DNA of 64,000 bases from Streptomyces sp. NBC_00162 (GTDB lineage: Bacteria; Actinomycetota; Actinomycetes; Streptomycetales; Streptomycetaceae): NCBI RefSeq assembly GCF_024611995.1, contig NZ_CP102509.1:6882001-6946000 (forward strand), read 5' to 3'. The notes beneath the pieces are model-generated. The model was not told where the DNA came from, did no database searches, and worked only from the letters and a program-made list of their open reading frames with translations. The first letter of the stretch is position 1. Each line of letters starts with the position of its first letter. Positions 1-7,576 of the stretch are shown in pieces. Made by a program: the position numbers and the translations under genes.

Positions 1-779
1 TACCCCTGGACGAGTCCGGCCCGGCGGGCGTTGGACAGCTGCCAGTCCAGCGGGTTGCCCGCGTCCTTCATGGTGGTCGGGTACTCGTAGTCGATGTCGA
101 CGCCGTTGAACCCGTACTTGCGGATGAACTCGACCGAGGAGTCCGCGAAGGTGTCGATGCCCGCCTGGTTGACCGATCCGTCGGCGTTGGTGGCCATCGA
201 GTAGAAGCCGCCCGAGGCGACCCGGTTGCCGTCGTCCCCGAAGTAGCCGCCGGTCTCCGCCCAGCCGCCGACCGAGATCAGCGTCTTGACGTTCGGGTAC
301 TGCTTCTTGAACTTGGTCAGCTGGTTGAAGTGGCCCTTGTACGGGAGGGCCGGGTCCATCTCGGCGCCCGCGACGCCCGGCCAGGTCATACCGGTGGCGG
401 CGTTGTTCGCGTTGTCCGCGCCGACGGAGATCTTGTTGTCGGCGCCCACGTGGGCGAAGGCGTAGTTCAGGTGGGTGACCTTGGACCACGGGATGTTGCC
501 GGCGAGGTAGGAGGGGGCGCCGTCCTTGCCCGTGCGCCAGCCGGTGAAGTATCCGATGACCCGGCGCTGGTGGTCGGCGCCCATCTTCTCGCGGCCTTCG
601 GTGTCGTACACCGAGCAGTACGGGACGTCGGCGCCGGCCGTCTTGTACAGCCCGTCGGGGCGACAGCTCTCGTTGTCGGCAGCGTGCGAGACGCCCGTCG
701 AGAGCCCGGCCACCAGCAGTCCGGCGATTGCGGCGCCGGATGCCAGGAGCATCGCTCTCGTACGTGTGGGGGACAGCAT
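1..779 (-). CDS. Secreted GH18 chitinase, 5' part (runs off window)
   Basis: The frame opens at ATG 779 and is uninterrupted to the window edge, giving 259 codons of the N-terminal part. Residues 1-33 form a Sec-type signal peptide (basic start, hydrophobic core, Ala-rich end). A GH18 TIM barrel follows: the SVGGW strand-3 motif lies near residues 169-173 and the strand-4 motif GVDIDYEY near 226-233, where E232 is the expected acid/base catalyst. It should hydrolyse chitin outside the cell. An AGGAGG ribosome site precedes the ATG. A chitinase-type direct-repeat promoter lies about 130 bp upstream. The missing 3' end prevents calling accessory binding domains. Confidence 0.9.
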   Translation of the reverse strand, partial: MLSPTRTRAMLLASGAAIAGLLVAGLSTGVSHAADNESCRPDGLYKTAGADVPYCSVYDTEGREKMGADHQRRVIGYFTGWRTGKDGAPSYLAGNIPWSKVTHLNYAFAHVGADNKISVGADNANNAATGMTWPGVAGAEMDPALPYKGHFNQLTKFKKQYPNVKTLISVGGWAETGGYFGDDGNRVASGGFYSMATNADGSVNQAGIDTFADSSVEFIRKYGFNGVDIDYEYPTTMKDAGNPLDWQLSNARRAGLVQG

Positions 780-900
780 TGTGCCTCCTGGGGAGGGGAG
801 GATGGCATGACACAACAGGACACAACATGCGGAAATGTGAAGCGTGTTGGCCCGTGACGTGCGCACATCTGACGGGCTGTTCCCGGGGAAGATGAAGGGA

Positions 901-942
901 ACGTTAAGAGGACTAGACCACCCCGTCAATAGGTCTGGACCA
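901..942 (-). promoter_or_regulatory. Chitinase promoter with paired 12-bp direct repeats
   Basis: On the minus strand, TGGTCCAGACCT (942-931) and TGGTCTAGTCCT (920-909) form a direct repeat that brackets a -35 TTGACG (929-924). A -10 TAACGT (906-901) follows after 17 bp. Such 12-bp repeats are known from Streptomyces chitinase promoters (chi63 type), where they mediate chitin induction and glucose repression. Their position upstream of the GH18 gene fits this. Confidence 0.8.
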
Positions 943-1060
943 ACCCTGCGTCCACTGGGCCGGGTCAGCCCGCGCGGGCCTCCGTGTGAGCCAGGCCACA
1001 CCCCCTCACCCGCATGGCCGCCGATCACCCGTGGCAAACTGGCTGGAGTACCAGTAAGCA

Positions 1061-1187
1061 GCGCACTCCGGGGTCGGTGTAATTCCGAACCGGCGGTTAT
1101 AGTCCGCGACCCGTCCGCAGCCAGCGGCCGGTTGACCAGGTGAGATTCCTGGACCGACGGTTAAAGTCCGGATGGGAGGCAGTGCGC
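1061..1187 (+). promoter_or_regulatory. FMN riboswitch (RFN element)
   Basis: The RFN consensus is recognisable: GGTCGGTG near 1072, AACCGGCGGTTATAGTCCG (1089-1107), CAGGTGAGATTCCTGG (1137-1152) and GACGGTTAAAGTCCGGATGG (1155-1174). The closing helix P1 pairs GCGCACT (1061-1067) with AGTGCGC (1181-1187). It lies directly upstream of ribD, so FMN should repress the riboflavin operon in cis. Confidence 0.97.
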
Positions 1188-1229
1188 GGCGGGCCAGTGA
1201 CCGGTACGCCGCCGTCGGCGGTTCCTCGG

Positions 1230-1265
1230 CACATCCCTGCGGATGTGGCGGAGCGGACCGTTTTT
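1230..1265 (+). terminator. Possible riboswitch expression-platform hairpin
   Basis: CACATCC (1230-1236) pairs perfectly with GGATGTG (1241-1247), and a TTTTT run sits at 1261-1265. The U-tract is 13 nt after the stem, so it is not a textbook terminator. It is the only T-run between the aptamer and ribD and may belong to the regulatory switch. Confidence 0.35.
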
Positions 1266-1357
1266 CCGGCCTCGGCGTCCCCGTGTGAGCTGTTCCGCTT
1301 CATCTGTCGTATCCCGACAGGCCCCGGAGTCCGTGCCCGATGAGGCAGGAGGACCCG

Positions 1358-2494
1358 GTGGCGACACACGCCGCGCACGCAGCACCCGACGCGGACACCC
1401 GCGCCATGCGCCGAGCCGTCGGGCTCGCCGCCCGCGGACTCGGCTCCACCAGCCCCAACCCCGTCGTCGGCTGCGTCATCACCGACGCCTCGGGCACCGT
1501 CGTCGGCGAGGGCTGGCACGAGCGGGCCGGCGGCCCGCACGCCGAGGTCCACGCCCTGCACGCGGCGGGCGGGGCAGCTCGCGGCGGCACCGCCTACGTC
1601 ACCCTGGAACCCTGCAACCACACCGGTCGTACGGGGCCCTGCGCCCGCGCCCTCCTCGAAGCCGGGATCACCCGCGTGGTGTACGCCGTCTCCGACCCGA
1701 ACCCGCAGGCCCGCGGCGGCGCCGACACCCTGCGCGACGCCGGGGTCACCGTGGAGGCCGGGCTGCTCGCGGACGAGGCCGAGGCGGGCAACGCCGCCTG
1801 GCTGACCTCCGTACGGCTGGGACGCCCGTACATCCTGTGGAAGTACGCCGCCACCCTCGACGGACGCATCGCCGCCGCCGACGGCACCAGCCGCTGGATC
1901 AGCTCCCCGGAGTCCCGCGCCGACGTCCACCGGCTGCGCGCCGAGGCCGACGCCGTCGTCGTCGGCTCCGGCACCCTGCGCGCCGACGATCCGCACCTCG
2001 CCGTCCGCGGCATCGAGGGGGCCGTCCAGCCCCTGCGCGTCGTCCTGGACACCCACGCCACCATCCGGCCCACCGCCCGCGTCCTGGACGAGGCCGCCCC
2101 CGCCCTGATCGTCGTGGCCGAGAGCCTCGGAGAGGCGGCCACCCGCCACCTCGAGGGCGTGGAGCTGGCCCGGCTCCCGTACGACAAGTACGGGATCTCC
2201 GTGGACGCCCTCCTCGGCGAGCTGCACCGGCGCGGGGTCCGCTCCGTCCTCCTCGAAGGCGGCCCGACCCTGGCCGGCGCCTTCGTCGCCGCGGGCGCCG
2301 TCGACAAGGTCGTCGGCTACCTCGCCCCCGTCCTCCTCGGCGCGGGCCCCGCCGCCCTCGCCGACGCCGGCATCGGCACCCTCACCGACGCGCTCCGGCT
2401 CCGGATCACCGAGACCGTCCGCATCGGCACGGACATCCGCATCACCGCCGTCCCCACGGCTCCCTCCGTCCCCGCAGCCCCCAAGGAGCACTGA
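1358..2494 (+). CDS. ribD: RibD: riboflavin deaminase/reductase
   Basis: This is the bifunctional diaminohydroxyphosphoribosylaminopyrimidine deaminase / 5-amino-6-(5-phosphoribosylamino)uracil reductase, the second and third steps from GTP to riboflavin. The N-terminal deaminase domain shows the zinc motifs HAEVHA and PCNHTGRTGPC. The C-terminal half is the RibD reductase domain (KYAATLDGRIA, VGSGTLRADDP, LLEGGPTLAG). The preferred start is GTG 1358, because AGGAGG at 1347-1352 is spaced 5 nt from it; ATG 1340 in the same frame would overlap that site. It is the first gene behind the FMN riboswitch and ends 1 nt before ribE. Confidence 0.93.
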   Translation: MATHAAHAAPDADTRAMRRAVGLAARGLGSTSPNPVVGCVITDASGTVVGEGWHERAGGPHAEVHALHAAGGAARGGTAYVTLEPCNHTGRTGPCARALLEAGITRVVYAVSDPNPQARGGADTLRDAGVTVEAGLLADEAEAGNAAWLTSVRLGRPYILWKYAATLDGRIAAADGTSRWISSPESRADVHRLRAEADAVVVGSGTLRADDPHLAVRGIEGAVQPLRVVLDTHATIRPTARVLDEAAPALIVVAESLGEAATRHLEGVELARLPYDKYGISVDALLGELHRRGVRSVLLEGGPTLAGAFVAAGAVDKVVGYLAPVLLGAGPAALADAGIGTLTDALRLRITETVRIGTDIRITAVPTAPSVPAAPKEH

Positions 2495-2495
2495 A

Positions 2496-3119
2496 GTGTT
2501 CACCGGAATCGTCGAAGAACTGGGCGAGGTCGCCGCGGTCGAGCAGCTCGAGGAAGCCTCCCGCTTCCGCCTGCGCGGCCCCCTCGTCACCGAGGGCGCC
2601 AAGCACGGCGACTCCATCGCCGTCAACGGCGTCTGCCTGACCGTCGTGGACACCGCCGACGGCGAGTTCACCGCCGACGTCATGCAGGAGACCCTCAACC
2701 GCTCCAGCCTCGGCGCCCTGACCGAAGGCTCCCGGGTCAACCTGGAGCGCCCGATGGCCCTCGGCGGACGGCTCGGCGGCCACCTGGTCCAGGGCCACGT
2801 CGACGGCACCGGCGAGATCCTCTCCCGCACCCCCTCGGAGCACTGGGAGATCGTCAGGATCGCCCTCCCGGAGAACCTCTCCCGCTACGTCGTCGAGAAG
2901 GGCTCCATCACGGTCGACGGCGTCAGCCTCACCGTGGTCGAGGCCGCCGCCGACTGGTTCACCATCAGCCTCATCCCGACCACCCTCGCGCTGACCACGC
3001 TGGGCATCAAGCAGCCCGGCGACCCGGTCAACCTCGAGGTCGACGTCCTCGCCAAGTACGTCGAACGCCTGCTGGCCGCCGGCGTGAACCCGCTGCACGC
3101 GACGGGAGACGACCAGTGA
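2496..3119 (+). CDS. ribE: Riboflavin synthase alpha chain
   Basis: Riboflavin synthase converts two 6,7-dimethyl-8-ribityllumazine molecules to riboflavin plus a pyrimidinedione. The protein begins with the invariant MFTGIVEE. It has two duplicated lumazine-binding barrels, roughly residues 1-97 and 98-195, each with an SLTVV-type strand (VCLTVV, VSLTVV) and a [13 protein letters not shown] turn between them. Its 207 aa match the family. The GTG start at 2496 follows AAGGAG (2483-2488). The stop overlaps the next gene by 4 nt (GTGA), so translation is probably coupled. Confidence 0.96.
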   Translation: MFTGIVEELGEVAAVEQLEEASRFRLRGPLVTEGAKHGDSIAVNGVCLTVVDTADGEFTADVMQETLNRSSLGALTEGSRVNLERPMALGGRLGGHLVQGHVDGTGEILSRTPSEHWEIVRIALPENLSRYVVEKGSITVDGVSLTVVEAAADWFTISLIPTTLALTTLGIKQPGDPVNLEVDVLAKYVERLLAAGVNPLHATGDDQ

Positions 3120-3769
3120 GCGCCCTGACCTGGCTCAACGCCGAGGCCTTCACCGTCTTCGGCCAGAAGGTCATCTGGTCCGACATGATCGGCAACCTGA
3201 TGGGCCTCGCCGCCCTCGCCCTCGGCTGGCGCCGCTCCCTATGGACCTGGCCCGCCCAGCTCCTCTCCGGCCTGATCCTCATCGCCGCCTACGCCTCCGC
3301 CCACCTCTCCGGCGGCGTCGGCAAGCAGCTGCTCGTCATCGGCGTGGCCGTATGGGGCTGGCGTGCCTGGCAGCGCGGCCGGCAGCAGGCCCAGGACGGC
3401 TCCATCGCCGTGCGCACCGCCACCTGGAAGGAGCGCGGACTGCTCCTCGCCGGTGCGGCGCTGGGCACCCTCGCCGTCGGCGGCCTCTTCACGGCCTTCC
3501 CACACCTGTCCTGGAGCCCGTGGGCGGACGCCTACATCTTCGTGGGCACCATCGTCGCGATGGTCGCCCAGGCCCGCGGTCTCGTCGAGTTCTGGTTCGC
3601 CTGGCTCCTCGTCGACCTGGTCGGCGTCCCCCTCGCCTTCAACAACGGCCTGGCCTTCTCCGGCCTCGTGTACGTCGTGTACTTCGCCCTCGTGCTGTGG
3701 GGCGCATACGACTGGTACCAGCGCTCGCGCACCACCACCGCCCCGGCCCTGGAAGGAGCAACGGCATGA
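3116..3769 (+). CDS. ribM: PnuC-family riboflavin transporter RibM
   Basis: This is a 217-aa polytopic membrane protein of the PnuC family, with about six or seven hydrophobic segments. The [20 protein letters not shown] start, [17 protein letters not shown] and [13 protein letters not shown] are typical PnuC-like segments. PnuC proteins were first known as nicotinamide riboside transporters. The member encoded between ribE and ribBA in Streptomyces davaonensis (RibM) imports riboflavin and roseoflavin by facilitated diffusion. Position behind the FMN riboswitch and 4-nt overlaps with ribE (GTGA) and ribBA (ATGA) support riboflavin as the substrate here. Confidence 0.9.
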   Translation: MSALTWLNAEAFTVFGQKVIWSDMIGNLMGLAALALGWRRSLWTWPAQLLSGLILIAAYASAHLSGGVGKQLLVIGVAVWGWRAWQRGRQQAQDGSIAVRTATWKERGLLLAGAALGTLAVGGLFTAFPHLSWSPWADAYIFVGTIVAMVAQARGLVEFWFAWLLVDLVGVPLAFNNGLAFSGLVYVVYFALVLWGAYDWYQRSRTTTAPALEGATA

Positions 3770-5079
3770 CCAGCCTCAAGCCCGTGCCCGCCATCCCCGA
3801 AGAGAACCTCGAAGGGAGCTTCGAGGAGACCTTCCGCCTCGACCCCGTCGAGCAGGCCATCCGCGACATCGCCGCAGGCCGGCCGATCGTCGTCGTCGAC
3901 GACGAGGACCGCGAGAACGAGGGCGACCTCGTCATCGCCGCCGAGAAGGCCACCCCCGAGATCATCGCCTTCATGATGAGCGAGTGCCGCGGCCTGATCT
4001 GCGCCCCCATGGAGGGCACCGAGCTGGACCGGCTCGAGCTCCCCCAGATGGTCCAGAACAACACCGAGTCGATGAAGACCGCCTTCACCGTCTCCGTCGA
4101 CGCGAGCGCCGCCCACGGCGTGAGCACCGGCATCTCGGCCGCCGACCGCGCCACCACCCTGCGGCTCCTCGCCGACGGGGCCAGTGAACCCGGCGACTTC
4201 GTCCGCCCCGGCCACATCTTCCCGCTGCGCGCCAAGCCCGGCGGCGTCCTGGTCCGCAACGGCCACACCGAGGCCGCCGTCGACCTCGCCCGCCTCGCGG
4301 GCCTGCGCCCGGCCGGCGCCATCGTGGAGATCGCCGGTGAGGACGGCGTCATGCTGCGCCTGCCCGAGCTGATCCCCTTCGCCCGCAAGCACGGCCTGAC
4401 GATCATCTCCATCGAGGACCTGATCGCCTACCGCCGCTCCGCCGAGCCGACCGTGCGCCGCGAGGCCGAGGTCAGCCTGCCGACCGCCTTCGGCGACTTC
4501 ACCGCCTACGGCTTCCGCTCCACCGTCGACGGGGTCGAGCACGTGGCCCTGGTCCACGGCGAGATCGGCGACGGCACGGACGTCCTGGTCCGGATGCACT
4601 CCGAATGCCTGACCGGCGACATCTTCGCCTCCCAGCGCTGCGACTGCGGCCCCCAGCTGCACGCCTCCATGGAGCGGATCCAGGCCGCCGGCCGCGGCGT
4701 CGTCGTCTACCTGCGCGGCCACGAGGGCCGCGGCATCGGACTGCTGTCCAAGCTGCGCGCGTACGAACTCCAGGAGCGCGGACGCGACACCCTCGACGCC
4801 AACCTGGAACTGGGCCTGCCCGCCGACGCCCGCGACTACGGGGCCGGCGCCCAGATCCTCGCCGACCTCGGCGTGCGCAGCGTCCGGCTGCTGACCAACA
4901 ACCCCGACAAGTCCGCCGCCCTCGTACGACACGGCATCGCGGTCGTTGGCCGGGAGCCGATGCCGGTGGAGGCGGGCGAGCACAATCTGCGGTACCTGCG
5001 CACCAAGCGGGACCGGATGGGCCACGACCTGCCCTGGCTGGACGGGGCCGTGACCACGTCCGCCTGCGGCAACCAGTAA
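3766..5079 (+). CDS. ribBA: RibBA: DHBP synthase / GTP cyclohydrolase II
   Basis: This bifunctional enzyme supplies both precursors of riboflavin. The N-terminal domain (about residues 20-225) makes 3,4-dihydroxy-2-butanone 4-phosphate from ribulose 5-phosphate; it carries [11 protein letters not shown], the acidic metal/substrate loop, and [11 protein letters not shown]. The C-terminal domain (about 230-425) is GTP cyclohydrolase II with the zinc cysteines in [15 protein letters not shown] and the catalytic [10 protein letters not shown] loop. The ATG at 3766 overlaps the ribM stop and follows GGAAGGAG. All metal ligands are present in both domains, so neither half looks decayed. Confidence 0.96.
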   Translation: MTSLKPVPAIPEENLEGSFEETFRLDPVEQAIRDIAAGRPIVVVDDEDRENEGDLVIAAEKATPEIIAFMMSECRGLICAPMEGTELDRLELPQMVQNNTESMKTAFTVSVDASAAHGVSTGISAADRATTLRLLADGASEPGDFVRPGHIFPLRAKPGGVLVRNGHTEAAVDLARLAGLRPAGAIVEIAGEDGVMLRLPELIPFARKHGLTIISIEDLIAYRRSAEPTVRREAEVSLPTAFGDFTAYGFRSTVDGVEHVALVHGEIGDGTDVLVRMHSECLTGDIFASQRCDCGPQLHASMERIQAAGRGVVVYLRGHEGRGIGLLSKLRAYELQERGRDTLDANLELGLPADARDYGAGAQILADLGVRSVRLLTNNPDKSAALVRHGIAVVGREPMPVEAGEHNLRYLRTKRDRMGHDLPWLDGAVTTSACGNQ

Positions 5080-5129
5080 CACCGGCAACCCCGGTAATCC
5101 CCGTAACCCCAGTAACCCCAGTAACCACA
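5076..5129. repeat. Six 9-bp tandem repeats at the ribBA stop
   Basis: Six consecutive 9-mers of the form GTAACCCCA run from the last codon of ribBA into the spacer before ribH: GTAACACCG, GCAACCCCG, GTAATCCCC, GTAACCCCA, GTAACCCCA, GTAACCACA. The two central copies are identical. The array ends about 20 bp before the ribH ribosome site. Confidence 0.85.
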
Positions 5130-5161
5130 CACCCGAACACGAACCACCGAGGAGCAGAGCT

Positions 5162-5647
5162 GTGAGCGGCAAGGGCGCACCCGAACTGAGCGTGAAGAAC
5201 TGCGGAGACCTGCGCGTCGCCGTCATCGCCGCCCAGTGGCACGAGAAGGTCATGGACGGACTGGTCGACGGCGCCCTGCGGGCCCTGCACGAACTGGGCA
5301 TCGACGAGCCGACCCTGCTGCGCGTCCCCGGCAGCTTCGAGCTCCCGGTCGTGGCGAAGGTACTCGCCGGCCGCGGTTACGATGCCATCGTCGCCCTCGG
5401 TGTGGTCATCCGCGGCGGCACCCCGCACTTCGACTACGTCTGCCAGGGCGTCACCCAGGGCCTGGTACAGGTGTCGATCGACACCGGAGTCCCCGTCGGC
5501 TTCGGCGTACTGACCTGTGACAACGACGAGCAGGCGCTGGACCGCGCCGGGCTCGAAGGGTCGAACGAGGACAAGGGGCACGAAGCGGTCACCGCCGCCG
5601 TCTCCACCGCCATGACCCTGCGGACGGTCAGCGAACCCTGGCGCTGA
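5162..5647 (+). CDS. ribH: Lumazine synthase RibH
   Basis: 6,7-Dimethyl-8-ribityllumazine synthase joins the pyrimidinedione and butanone phosphate precursors; family members assemble as icosahedral 60-mers or pentamers. The 161-aa protein shows [27 protein letters not shown] and [13 protein letters not shown], the usual phosphate- and flavin-site motifs, including the catalytic His in PHFDYV. The GTG start at 5162 follows GAGGAGCAGAGCT. It is the last gene of the FMN-regulated unit, separated from ribBA by an 82-bp spacer that carries the 9-bp repeats. Confidence 0.95.
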   Translation: MSGKGAPELSVKNCGDLRVAVIAAQWHEKVMDGLVDGALRALHELGIDEPTLLRVPGSFELPVVAKVLAGRGYDAIVALGVVIRGGTPHFDYVCQGVTQGLVQVSIDTGVPVGFGVLTCDNDEQALDRAGLEGSNEDKGHEAVTAAVSTAMTLRTVSEPWR

Positions 5648-5682
5648 GTGGCGTGGGGGAACCCCGTATTCTGAGGACCATC

Positions 5683-5964
5683 ATGGCGAACGAATCCTCC
5701 AAGAGCTTCGAAGAGCTCTTCACCGAGCTCCAGCTCAAGGCCGCCAACGGCGACCCCAGCACCTCCCGTACCGCCGAGCTGGTCGCCAAGGGCGTCCATG
5801 CCATCGGCAAGAAGGTCGTCGAGGAGGCCGCCGAGGTCTGGATGGCCGCCGAGTACGAGAGCAAGGAAGCCGCCGCCGAGGAGATCTCCCAGCTGCTCTA
5901 CCACGTCCAGGTGATGATGGTGGCGCGCGGGATCTCCCTCGACGACGTCTACTCCCACCTCTGA
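5683..5964 (+). CDS. hisE: Phosphoribosyl-ATP pyrophosphohydrolase HisE
   Basis: HisE hydrolyses phosphoribosyl-ATP to phosphoribosyl-AMP, the second step of histidine synthesis. The 93-aa protein is all-helical MazG-like, with the metal-binding motif [11 protein letters not shown] followed by [11 protein letters not shown], as in stand-alone actinobacterial HisE. ATG 5683 is preferred over in-frame GTG 5653 because GAGGA sits 5 nt upstream and known homologues begin at this point. The gene follows ribH closely and precedes hisG by about 65 bp, so it may be co-transcribed with either. Confidence 0.93.
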   Translation: MANESSKSFEELFTELQLKAANGDPSTSRTAELVAKGVHAIGKKVVEEAAEVWMAAEYESKEAAAEEISQLLYHVQVMMVARGISLDDVYSHL

Positions 5965-6029
5965 TCTCCGGCACGAACACCCCACCCGCATCCCCGTATC
6001 CGCGTATCCCACGCACCAAAGGAAGCCCC

Positions 6030-6878
6030 ATGCTGCGCATCGCCGTCCCCAACAAGGGTTCACTCTCCGGACCGGCGTCGGCGATGCTCCATGAGGCGGG
6101 CTACCGGATGCGCAAGGAGTCCAAGGAGCTCGTGGTCGTCGACCCCGAGAACGAGGTGGAGTTCTTCTACCTCCGCCCCAAGGACATCGCGATCTACGTC
6201 TCTTCGGGCCGGCTCGACATCGGCATCACCGGCCGTGACCTGCTGCTCGACTCCGGCGCCAGCGCCGAGGAGATCCTGGCGCTGAACTTCGGCCGCTCCA
6301 CCTTCCGCTACGCGACCCTCCCCGGCACCGCGAAGGGCCCCGAGGACTTCCACGGGATGACCATCGCGACCTCGTACGAGGGAATCGTCGCCAAGCACCT
6401 CGCCGAGAAGGGCATCGACGCCTCCGTCGTCCACCTCGACGGCGCGGTCGAGACCGCCATCCAGCTCGGCGTCGCCCAGATCATCGCGGACGTCGTCGAG
6501 ACCGGCACCAGCCTGCGCAACGCCGGCCTCGAGGTCATCGGCGAGCCGATCCTCACCTCCGAGGCCGTCGTCATCCGGAGCAACGGCACCGACGCCGACG
6601 ACCCGCGCGCACAGCAGTTCCTGCGCCGTCTCCAGGGCGTCCTGGTGGCCCGCAGCTACGTGATGATGGACTACGACTGCCGTGCCGAGCACCTCGAGCG
6701 CGCGGTCGCCCTCACCCCGGGCCTGGAGTCGCCGACCGTCTCCCCGCTGCACAACGAGGGCTGGGTCGCGGTCCGTGCCATGGTCCCGGCCAAGGAGGCC
6801 CAGCGGATCATGGACGACCTGTACGAGCTCGGCGCGCGCGCGATCCTCACCACCTCGATCCACGCCTGCCGTCTCTGA
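6030..6878 (+). CDS. hisG: ATP phosphoribosyltransferase HisG (long form)
   Basis: HisG commits PRPP and ATP to histidine synthesis. At 282 aa this is the long form, with two periplasmic-binding-like catalytic lobes (LRIAVPNKGSLS start, DIGITGRDLL, the PRPP-binding DVVETGTSLRNAGLEVI) and a C-terminal ACT-like regulatory domain from about residue 210 (PTVSPLHNEGWVAV) used for histidine feedback inhibition. It therefore needs no HisZ. The ATG is preceded by AAAGGAAG. It lies downstream of hisE in the same direction. Confidence 0.95.
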   Translation: MLRIAVPNKGSLSGPASAMLHEAGYRMRKESKELVVVDPENEVEFFYLRPKDIAIYVSSGRLDIGITGRDLLLDSGASAEEILALNFGRSTFRYATLPGTAKGPEDFHGMTIATSYEGIVAKHLAEKGIDASVVHLDGAVETAIQLGVAQIIADVVETGTSLRNAGLEVIGEPILTSEAVVIRSNGTDADDPRAQQFLRRLQGVLVARSYVMMDYDCRAEHLERAVALTPGLESPTVSPLHNEGWVAVRAMVPAKEAQRIMDDLYELGARAILTTSIHACRL

Positions 6879-6906
6879 TCCCCTCTCGCAGAACCGAGCG
6901 CACACC

Positions 6907-7371
6907 ATGACCGAGTCCGCCGCCCAGCCCGTACCGCCCGCCCTGCCGGTCACCTTCCGGCCGACCCGCACCCGGGCGGTCCTGCTGAGCGTCGGGCTCG
7001 CCATGTTCGCCACCATCACGGCGATCGCCCTCCTGCTGGAGACCCTCAGCACGGGCGAGCGGATCAGCTTCGTCTTCACCGCGGTCCTGCTGACCTCCGT
7101 CCTCGTCCTGCTCAGCCGCCCCAAGGTGGTCGCGGACGAGGCCGGCGTCACCGTCGTCAACCTGACGACCACCCGCCGCCTGGAGTGGGCGCAGATCCTG
7201 CGCGTCAACCTCCGCCCGGGCGACCCGTGGGTCTTCCTGGACCTCAGCGACGGCACCAGCCTGCCCGCCCTCGGCATCCAGCCCGGAGTCGCCCGGGCCC
7301 AGGCGATCGGCGACGCCCGCGCCCTGCGCGCCCTCGCCGAGACCAGGGGAACCGGCGCAACCGACCACTGA
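6907..7371 (+). CDS. PH-domain-like small membrane protein
   Basis: This 154-aa protein has two adjacent transmembrane helices near residues 25-45 and 52-68, then a soluble domain (KVVADEAGVTVVNLTTTRRLEWAQI onward) like the bacterial PH domain of Pfam PF10756-type actinobacterial proteins. Its function is unknown. It starts at ATG 6907, 28 bp after hisG, so it is probably transcribed with it. The pairing of hisG with such a protein is common in Streptomyces, but no histidine role has been shown. The family call rests on pattern recognition only. Confidence 0.75.
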   Translation: MTESAAQPVPPALPVTFRPTRTRAVLLSVGLAMFATITAIALLLETLSTGERISFVFTAVLLTSVLVLLSRPKVVADEAGVTVVNLTTTRRLEWAQILRVNLRPGDPWVFLDLSDGTSLPALGIQPGVARAQAIGDARALRALAETRGTGATDH

Positions 7372-7399
7372 GCCCGCCGAACCTCGTGGCTGCGTACCG

Positions 7400-7576
7400 T
7401 TGCGGCCGCGATCTCAATGACTACCCTGGTGGCGGGGCGCAGCTGTGCGCCCTCCCGCCTGCCCCGGGACCCCGGGGCCTGCCTGCGGGCACCCTGCGAC
7501 TTGAGGAGTGACTCCCTCCAGCAATGGACGGATCGTCCGGTAATACCCGCGCCGCCCTCCCCACGGAGGCGGCGGC
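7400..7576 (+). promoter_or_regulatory. Promoter and structured leader of CNNM-type genes, start site sequestered
   Basis: A promoter TTGCGG (7400-7405) / 16 bp / TACCCT (7422-7427) is followed by a leader of about 145 nt with successive stems: GGCGGGGCGCA (7431-7441) with TGCGCCCTCCCGCC (7446-7459), the GC hairpin 7461-7478, and GGACG-gat-CGTCC (7526-7538). A last stem pairs GCCGCCCTCC (7551-7560) with GGAGGCGGC (7565-7573), burying the ribosome site GGAGG (7565-7569) just before ATG 7577. This architecture suggests translational control by a riboswitch or protein. It does not match the M-box consensus I know. Confidence 0.5.

Noticed and set aside
1340..1357. ATG 1340 as the ribD start
   Set aside because: The AGGAGG at 1347-1352 lies inside the extra codons and is ideally placed for GTG 1358.
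3116..3769. Nicotinamide mononucleotide transporter PnuC
   Set aside because: The fold is PnuC-like, but the position inside an FMN-regulated riboflavin operon matches characterised RibM riboflavin transporters.
7372..7576. M-box Mg2+ riboswitch upstream of the CNNM-type genes
   Set aside because: The conserved M-box core sequences are not present. Only the general idea of a structured, start-sequestering leader is supported.
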